DNA from: Arion vulgaris
Lineage: Eukaryota > Mollusca > Gastropoda > Stylommatophora > Arionidae
Reading direction: 5' to 3'
Length of the DNA: 64,000 nt
NCBI GenBank assembly: GCA_020796225.1
Contig: CM036754.1
Span: 66,146,000 to 66,209,999 of the forward strand
Shown here: positions 57,465 through 64,000 of the stretch, piece after piece
How positions within the stretch are numbered: the stretch's first letter is position 1
How the letters are laid out: the number at the start of each line of letters is the position of its first letter
Position numbers and translations under genes: made by a program
The notes under the pieces: model-generated
The model's database searches: none
The model's input: the letters and a program-made list of their open reading frames with translations, nothing else
Told to the model about the DNA's origin: nothing

Positions 57465-57905
57465 CGCAGTAGCGTAGTTGTTAGCAAACTCGCTTCTTAG
57501 GCTTGTGGTTCGGGTTCAATTCCACAGTGGATGTGGAATTTTTTCAGACCGTAACGACTCTTAGATCGACCCAGCCTCAATTGGGTATCAAGAAAATCGC
57601 TGGAAGTAGAGGCGGCTGGCATGATGCTCACTACATCATCCATCGTGTGCCAATGGTCAATAGACCCTACCTGAGTAGGAGTCTCCGCAGCACTAAGCAT
57701 AGCACTACACGCCTAGAATTGTAGGAGATTTCTGGGTATGCAAGAAAGCCGGTACTCTCCCCACGCAAATATAGGAAAAAGGGTGAAAACTCATAATTCC
57801 TGGGAGTTCAAAAAAAGAAGAAGAGGAATGAAAAATACAGGCCTAACACCATATGACCCAATATACCTCAAGGTATGAAACAGGGTTACTTTACCTTTAC
57901 TTTCG
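57465..57905 (+). mobile_element. S6 tRNA-derived SINE, interrupted
   Basis: Head GCAGTAGCGTAGTTGTTAGC and B box GGGTTCAATTCC. The body matches 40130-40400 up to GGTCAATA (57660) and resumes at about 57833 with GCCTAACACCATATGACCCA. Confidence 0.75.
57661..57832 (+). mobile_element. S8 element nested in S6
   Basis: Shares CGCAGCACTAAGCATAGCAC and CATAATTCCTGGGAG with 14735-14922 and ends in AAAAAAAGAAGAAG. Removing it restores S6 continuity. Confidence 0.65.
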
Positions 57906-58143
57906 GTCTTAAGAATGTGATTGTCTGTGAAGTGCATAAGAATGTGAATGTCCATGAAATTAACAATGATAAAGTAAGGTCGTCTTGTGTTATCTCCAAT
58001 AATTATCTGAATTATAAAACTGATTGTCTGTGTGTCACAGGGAAAATTTGAGATCAAACTCTGGAATCATGAAATTTGGATAGCTTATTCTTACAGAAAT
58101 TTGTGGGTCAATACAATCATTCTCAACTCTTTACATGCTTTCT
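57906..58143. other. Unassigned sequence
   Basis: No gene is recognised. A TCTTAAGAATGTGA / CATAAGAATGTGA pair is near 57907-57945. Confidence 0.4.
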
Positions 58144-59935
58144 TTACCGAGTTATAAGTTGCTACAAACTCTTTACCGAGTTATGAGTTAAGTTGTTCCA
58201 AACTCTTTACTAAGTTATGAGTTAAGTTGTTCCAAACTCTTTACTGAGTTATGAGTTAAGTTGTTCCAAACTCTTTACTAAGTTATGAGTTAAGTTGTTC
58301 CAAACTCTTTACTGAGTTATGAGTTAAGTTGTTCCAAACTCTTTACTAAGTTATGAGTTAAGTTGTTCCAAACTCTTTACTGAGTTATGAGTTAAGTTGT
58401 TCCAAACTCTTTACTAAGTTATGAGTTAAGTTGTTCCAAACTCTTTACTAAGTTATGAGTTAAGTTGTTCCAAACTCTTTACTAAGTTATGAGTTAAGTT
58501 GTTCCAAACTCTTTACTGAGTTATGAGTTAAGTTGTTCCAAACTCTTTACTAAGTTATGAGTTAAGTTGTTCCAAACTCTTTACTAAGTTATGAGTTAAG
58601 TTGTTCCAAACTCTTTACTAAGTTATGAATTAAGTTGTTCCAAACTCTTTACTGAGTTATGAGTTAAGTTGTTCCAAACTCTTTACTAAGTTATGAGTTA
58701 AGTTGTTCCAAACTCTTTACTGAGTTATGAGTTAAGTTGTTCCAAACTCTTTACTAAGTTATGAGTTAAGTTGTTCCAAACTCTTTACTGAGTTATGAGT
58801 TAAGTTGTTCCAAACTCTTTACTAAGTTATGAGTTAAGTTGTTCCAAACTCTTTACTAAGTTATGAGTTAAGTTGTTCCAAACTCTTTACTAAGTTATGA
58901 GTTAAGTTGTTCCAAACTCTTTACTAAGTTATGAGTTAAGTTGTTCCAAACTCTTTACTGAGTTATGAGTTAAGTTGTTCCAAACTCTTTACTAAGTTAT
59001 GAGTTAAGTTGTTCCAAACTCTTTACTGAGTTATGAGTTAAGTTGTTCCAAACTCTTTACTAAGTTATGAGTTAAGTTGTTCCAAACTCTTTACTGAGTT
59101 ATGAGTTAAGTTGTTCCAAACTCTTTACTAAGTTATGAGTTAAGTTGTTCCAAACTCTTTACTAAGTTATGAGTTAAGTTGTTCCAAACTCTTTACTAAG
59201 TTATGAGTTAAGTTGTTCCAAACTCTTTACTGAGTTATGAGTTAAGTTGTTCCAAACTCTTTACTAAGTTATGAGTTAAGTTGTTCCAAACTCTTTACTA
59301 AGTTATGAGTTAAGTTGTTCCAAACTCTTTACTAAGTTATGAGTTAAGTTGTTCCAAACTCTTTACTGAGTTATGAGTTAAGTTGTTCCAAACTCTTTAC
59401 TAAGTTATGAGTTAAGTTGTTCCAAACTCTTTACTGAGTTATGAGTTAAGTTGTTCCAAACTCTTTACTAAGTTATGAGTTAAGTTGTTTCCAAACTCTT
59501 ACTGAGTTATGAGTTGTTGTTCCAAACTCTTTACTAAGTTATGAGTTAAGTTGTTCCAAACTCTTTACTAAGTTATGAGTTAAGTTGTTCCAAACTCTTT
59601 ACTAAGTTATGAGTTAAGTTGTTCCAAACTCTTTACTAAGTTATGAGTTAAGTTGTTCCAAACTCTTTACTGAGTTATGAGTTAAGTTGTTCCAAACTCT
59701 TTACTAAGTTATGAGTTAAGTTGTTCCAAACTCTTTACTGAGTTATGAGTTAAGTTGTTCCAAACTCTTTACTAAGTTATGAGTTAAGGTGTTCCAAACT
59801 CTTTACTAAGTTATGAGTTAAGTTGTTCCAAACTCTTTACTGAGTTATGTGTTAAGTTGCTCCAAACTCTTTACTAAGTTATGAGTTAAGTTGTTCCAAA
59901 CTCTTTACTGAGTTATGTGTTAAGTTGCTCCACAC
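58144..59935. repeat. 34-bp satellite with a 21-unit (714-bp) higher-order repeat
   Basis: The unit contains GTTCCAAACTCTTTACTAAG and TTATGAGTTAAGTT. There are about 53 copies. A single A/G variant (TACTAAG or TACTGAG) marks two unit types. Their order over units 2-22 is repeated exactly over units 23-43. For example, the G units at 58241 and 58955 start positions 714 bp apart. The edges are more divergent. Confidence 0.95.
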
Positions 59936-60322
59936 AAGAAAAAGCATTTGAATAAGGTGTTTTAAGAACATCAGGGGAAGCAACAAAAGCAATGAATATG
60001 ATCAATAAATAAACAGTGTACAAGTATTAGGGGCTTCGAACAAAACAAATGACCAAACACAGGATTTGAACCACATACCCTTATTTCTTACAGTAACCCA
60101 TTGCCTAACCCCCACAATATGAGTGTTTTTAAAAACACATTCAGCTAGCTATTTAAAAAATAGCTCTACTGAGGAGTGTCTCTCATAAATGCTTTGTTTT
60201 GCCAGACACAGAATAATCAGGTACGGTTCGATCGAACAGTGTTTGCACGAACACATGCAATAAGCTTATTGTGCTTGTATATTTGAGACAATATCATACA
60301 TACACACAGGTATACACATATT
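59936..60322. other. Mostly unassigned; tRNA-like fragment at 60055-60125
   Basis: The reverse strand of 60055-60125 reads GGGGTTAGGCAATGGGTTAC and GTGGTTCAAATCC, A- and B-box-like, suggesting a SINE head. Nothing else is recognised. Confidence 0.45.
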
Positions 60323-60586
60323 CTTCCTCTTCTTCGAACACTCCATATCAACCACTTGTTAACCACTCTTTGTGATTTGTATGTGATATGAGCCTAAGAG
60401 CAATTGTACATTGTGCCAGTAATGCGCCTACAAGTAGGCCAGTACATCTGATTTCTGCTATGCTTTTTATTAACTAGGGTAGCTTCCCCACGTCCCTACC
60501 TCAGTCGTCTCTTATAACATACCTTGTAGGTCGCAGTGTTACTATTCTTTGCTCCCTTGAGAGCCCCGTCAACACACGGGAGACAT
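60323..60586 (-). mobile_element. S1 SINE-like element
   Basis: Reverse copy: TTCTTCGAACACTCCATATC, CAAGTAGGCCAGTACATCTG, CGTCAACACACGGGA. Confidence 0.75.
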
Positions 60587-60599
60587 TGTGAAGCAAAAC

Positions 60600-60815
60600 A
60601 GGACTAGAGAAAAGAACAGAAAGAAGAATTCCTCCAATGAAATGCAATGTCTACGAAAAGTTACCAACATCACCAGATAAGTCACCAACATCAGCAAAAG
60701 AAAGAAAGTTGGGACAGAACCTTCCTTGAAATATATTGATTAAAAAAGGAATGAAGTGGTTCAGTCACATAATAAGAATGCAACCAAACACTGTATACAG
60801 TCATTCAAGATAAAA
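60600..60815 (+). mobile_element. L-D-like LINE remnant
   Basis: Fragments of the post-RT region: a KCNVYEKLPTSP / MQCLRKVTNITR reading, then GMKWFSHIIRMQPN near 60750-60790. Confidence 0.6.
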
Positions 60816-61063
60816 GTAGCCCAACTGACAAGTGAAAAATTGCCATGTACACACTGTGTTTTGTCTATTTACTATTTAAACCGATTCTGACTAGCTCATC
60901 CTTTTGTCACATTTGTTTATCGCCCTTCCGCACCATAATAACACACCATCACAAAAGACTTGCTCACTTGACCTAAACTACGTCATAATTGAACCTTCTA
61001 ATTTTCATAAATATATGTCAGATTGGCTCTCTTGACAGGCTACTTTTATCTTGAACGATGATG
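60816..61063. other. Unassigned sequence
   Basis: No gene is recognised. The CTTTTATCTTGAACGATG near 61043 inversely resembles CATTCAAGATAAAAGTAGCC near 60803. Confidence 0.4.
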
Positions 61064-61065
61064 TA

Positions 61066-62389
61066 CGAGGGTAAGTCAATAAGTAAGCCACAAAGTTATG
61101 TGAGATGGTAGGTAAATGTAGTTGGTGTTTTCTAAAAGTGTCATTAGGTGACAGCAACATCCAACTTTATATTCCCGTTCGCCAGGTGGCGCTATGTGTC
61201 TCATGCGCATGCACAGTGCATAAACAAAATGGCGACTGTACTTACGGAGAGTACAACCAAAGAGCAACGTGCTGTTGTGCGTTTTTGTGGGCAAAAGGAC
61301 TGCCTGCAAAGGACATTCATAAGGAAATGCTTCCTGTTTATGCTGACAAATGTTTGTCCGTAAACGGTGCATAGTTGGGTAGAAAATGTTCTCAAAGGGC
61401 GCTCTAAAATTGTTGATGAAATCCGATCTGGTCGTCCTGTTGAGATTGCAACAGAAGCATCCATGCAGTGGATGGAGGAGATGATTCGAGGTGACAGACG
61501 AGTAACGATAGACTCTGTAGCATCTGCAATAGGGTGCTCACATGGTTCAACATACAGCATAATGCATGATCGATTGAAATTTAAGAAAGTGTGCTCAAGG
61601 TGGGTACCCAGACAATTGAAAGAGGAACACAAAATTAACCGATTTGGCCTGTCCTTGCATCATCTCTGTCGATACGAAGATGAAGGAGAAGAGATGCTGA
61701 ACAGGATTGTTACTGGGGATGAATCATGGGTGCATCACTACCAGCCGAATCAAAGCGTGCTTCAATGCAGTGGAAACATCCTTCTTCGCCTGGTGTCCAA
61801 AAATTCAAGATTATGCCATCAGCAGGGAATGTTATGTTGACGGTGTTCTGGGATTGTCAGGGAGTGCTTTTAACCAATTTCATAAAGAAAGGTGACAATG
61901 TGAATTCCGAATCATTCTGTGAAGTTCTATCGATGCTTCATGATGCAATTCGAAAAAACGTCCAGGGTTGCTGACTAGAGGAGTGTTGCTTCTGCATGAC
62001 AATGCCAGACCACATACGGCTCGATTAACTCAGGAGAAAATTAACCAACTAAGGTGGGAAGTTCTTGAATATCCACCTTACAGTCCCGACTTAGCCCTAG
62101 CGATTTCCACCTCTTTGGTCCACTGAAAACCCACCTTGGCGGGAGACATTTCGTAAATGACACCGAAGTTGAATGTGAAGTGAAAACGTGGTTTAGAAAA
62201 CAGAGCCGCAGTTCTATGCAGCCGGTTTGGGAGGATTGAAAAAACGATGGGATAAGTGCATCAATGTTGGTGGAAATTATGTTGAGAAATAAAGGAACAA
62301 TGTATGTATAAAAATAAACTGGTTTCAAGTTGTTATCATGTTTAGTTATTTTCTACAGCCATTTGTGGCTTACTTATTGACTTCCCTCG
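61066..62389 (+). mobile_element. Mariner element, both ends intact
   Basis: 1324 bp between TA dinucleotides (61064-61065 and 62390-62391). Left terminal repeat 61066-61094 starts CGAGGGTAAGTCAATAAGTA. The right one, 62362-62389, is its inverse with one base less. Length, TA duplication and a single transposase frame fit mariner. Confidence 0.92.
61229..62295 (+). pseudogene. Mariner D34D transposase, frameshifted
   Basis: The ATG at 61229 opens MATVLTESTTKEQRAVVRF. The protein continues in other frames: helix-turn-helix region (AKGLPAKDIHKEM; HSWVENVLKGRSKI), TGDESW (first Asp, near 61710), VFWDCQGVLLTNF, HDNARPHTA (second Asp, near 61996) and YSPDL, then a shifted SDFHLF (third Asp, near 62105). 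At least four single-base frame shifts (near 61287, 61362, 61745, 61970-61980, and before SDFHLF) break it. Motif spelling is otherwise well kept, so inactivation looks fairly recent. An intact enzyme would cut and paste the element at TA sites. Confidence 0.9.
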
Positions 62390-62394
62390 TACAA

Positions 62395-62580
62395 CAGAAC
62401 ATCAGAAAATAAGGTAAGAGGAAGACCATGAAAAAAGATGATAAGATGGCATAGCAGAATTGTGTGAAAAAGTCAAAATAACTATCACCCAAGCCACTAG
62501 AGCAACGCAAGACAAGAACAGTAAACCAAGACACTGGGCAACAGCCCAGTAACAGTGTGGTGACAAAAAAGAAGAAGATA
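62395..62580 (+). mobile_element. LINE 3' end remnant
   Basis: Shows a RGRPKKMIRWH-like block and ITQATRATQDKNSKPRHWA, a LINE terminus, ending in GTGGTGACAAAAAAGAAGAA. It abuts the mariner insertion. Confidence 0.6.
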
Positions 62581-63062
62581 TTATGGGACAACTTGTAGAA
62601 TTAAATAACTTTTCTATGTTAAATAATTTCAATAATGATATAAGAATTATGGGACACCTTGTAGAATTACATACATCAAATAACAATCCAACATGGCACT
62701 GCCCAGAGGTTGCCCATTAATCCTTCATTGAAGCTGTCATGTGAGGAAAACTAGACTAATCTTGGTTGATTATTTGATGCTGTATCATGTCTGGTGAGTT
62801 GTGACATTACCATTCCAGGTTTAACATGCAAACATGATCATATTCATTGAGCAATACCTACATACTGCCCCCTGTGGGTACTACCATCTGTCTCTATTCA
62901 AAGATTTGACATGACAAAGGGAGATAAATGCAACCTGTATATGCGTGGAACATGTAATAAATTGGTAATGGTACAAATATAGTTTTTCACTTGTTACTTC
63001 CCATACTGACTTATGACCTAGCAGGTTAAGGGGTGACTAACATTATTTTGTGTAACTTTTTT
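62581..63062. other. Unassigned sequence
   Basis: No gene is seen. A GAATTATGGGACACCTTGTA / TATTATGGGACAACTTGTA pair is near 62578-62665. Confidence 0.4.
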
Positions 63063-63210
63063 TTTTCTTTTTCGATCCAGAAGCACTTGAGCTGAAAGCT
63101 CTTCGACTCGGTGTCATGGACATTGTAACCCTTCGGATCGGTGCCACGAACACCGTAAATCTGGGGAACCTGTAGCTTTTCTGCCAGTCCGCGAGTTCAA
63201 CCCGCATTGT
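63063..63210 (-). mobile_element. S4 fragment
   Basis: Reverse copy: T-run, TCGATCCAGAAGCACTTGAG, GTGCCACGAACACCGTAAAT, CGCGAGTTCAACCCGC. Confidence 0.7.
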
Positions 63211-63283
63211 GTAACTTAAAACCTATCTAACAGGATTTGTCTAAAATTATATATATTAATTAATTAAAAAATTGTGTTTAATG

Positions 63284-63521
63284 GGTGTCTGTAGCTTAAG
63301 TGGTGGTGAGCTCACAACATAAGCGTACCTGGTTCAAACTCTGCGGCCGGCAATTTGGAAGCAAATTAGAGTCCGTGGATTTTCAAGAACAATAAAAATA
63401 GAACCCACCATTCAGAAAGCAATGGCAAACTAGTGAACGTATAAATGGGGCCTAGAAAATCAACGACTAATTTTATGTGGTTGATGGCGATGTCATGCAA
63501 AGGATTTGCCCATTTCCATTT
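63284..63521 (+). mobile_element. S5 tRNA-derived SINE
   Basis: Head GTCTGTAGCTTAAGTGGTGG and B-box-like TGGTTCAAACTC, body CATTCAGAAAGCAATGGC. It ends at the TA microsatellite. Confidence 0.75.
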
Positions 63522-63528
63522 TCATATA

Positions 63529-63589
<61 letters not shown>
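63522..63589. repeat. (TA)n microsatellite
   Basis: An almost pure TA tract of about 65 bp, between two S5 copies. It is probably the S5 tail or a target preference. Confidence 0.9.
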
Positions 63590-63592
<3 letters not shown>

Positions 63593-63605
63593 CCTAATTG
63601 AATCT

Positions 63606-63850
63606 GGTGGCATCTGTAGCTTAAGTGGTAGTGAGCTCGATCACAACCTAGCATACCTGGCTCAAATTCCACGGCAGGCAGTTTGGAAGCAAATTCATGT
63701 CCGTGGATTTTCAAAGCGTAAAATAGACCCTACCGTTCAGAAAGCAATGGCAAACTACTGAACGTATAAGTGGGGCTTAGTAAAACGACGATTTGTTTAC
63801 TGTGGTTGATGGCAGCGTCATGTAAAGAATATGCCCCAATTTCCGTATAT
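63606..63850 (+). mobile_element. S5 tRNA-derived SINE
   Basis: Second copy in the same orientation: GCATCTGTAGCTTAAGTGG, TGGCTCAAATTCC, CGTTCAGAAAGCAATGGC, GTCATGTAAAGAATATGCC. Confidence 0.75.
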
Positions 63851-64000
63851 GACTGTAGAGTCCAATCCTAGAAGACAGTCCCCTACCACAGGTATACATG
63901 TTCAAGGCTAGACATGTGGGTGTTGTGTGTTCTGTTTTTCACGCAGCTCGTTTTCAAGGTGCTTCAATGGCACAGCGATTCTCAGCTATGCGAGCACCTG
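63851..64000. other. Unassigned end of window
   Basis: Nothing is recognised. Confidence 0.4.

Noticed and set aside
58144..59935. CRISPR-like array or origin-type iterons
   Set aside because: Head-to-tail 34-bp units with no spacers; an ordinary satellite.

Overview
The window is animal nuclear DNA, most probably from a mollusc and likely a gastropod. It holds one protein gene with a spliced signal-peptide exon, many decayed retroelements, and about a quarter of its length in tandem arrays. There are no operons, Shine-Dalgarno sites or bacterial genes. The mollusc call rests on the one intact gene, a leucine-rich-repeat, LDL-receptor-repeat 7TM receptor of the GRL101 / relaxin-receptor type first known from the pond snail Lymnaea, and on the abundance of tRNA-derived SINEs. 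I cannot name the species.

Local labels used here (not database names): LINE families L-A to L-G; SINE-like families S1 to S9.

Layout. 0-9 kb: an L-A LINE with reverse transcriptase on the minus strand, two minisatellites, and a nested pair (an RNase H-bearing LINE tail split by a 1.3-kb element, both with intact target-site duplications). 9-16 kb: SINE and LINE fragments, several arrays, and a 1.1-kb stretch that is a corrupted collinear copy of sequence lying 1.4 kb downstream. 16-21 kb: a 5-kb, 19-bp minisatellite. 21-33 kb: SINEs and LINE 3' ends, some nested. 33-36 kb: the longest LINE coding relic, with RT and RNase H. 36-46 kb: arrays, several of which clearly grew inside retroelements, including a 2.2-kb, 34-bp array inside one S3 SINE. 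46-54 kb: a hAT relic, then the receptor gene (exon 1 at 47547-47601, a 2.4-kb intron full of repeats, exon 2 at 50005-53969). 54-58 kb: LINE tails, 42-bp and 81-bp arrays, a dead mariner transposase and an S6 SINE. 58-60 kb: a 34-bp array with a 714-bp higher-order repeat. 60-64 kb: an almost complete but frameshifted mariner, and more SINEs.

The receptor is the only gene I would call functional. It would be a cell-surface receptor whose large ectodomain (von Willebrand A-like, C-type lectin-like, LDLa, LRR) sits on a rhodopsin-class 7TM module. The other long open frames are parts of transposable elements or in-frame minisatellites. The recurring theme is tandem arrays seeded inside transposable-element sequence: at least seven arrays have a unit traceable to a LINE or SINE present elsewhere in the window.
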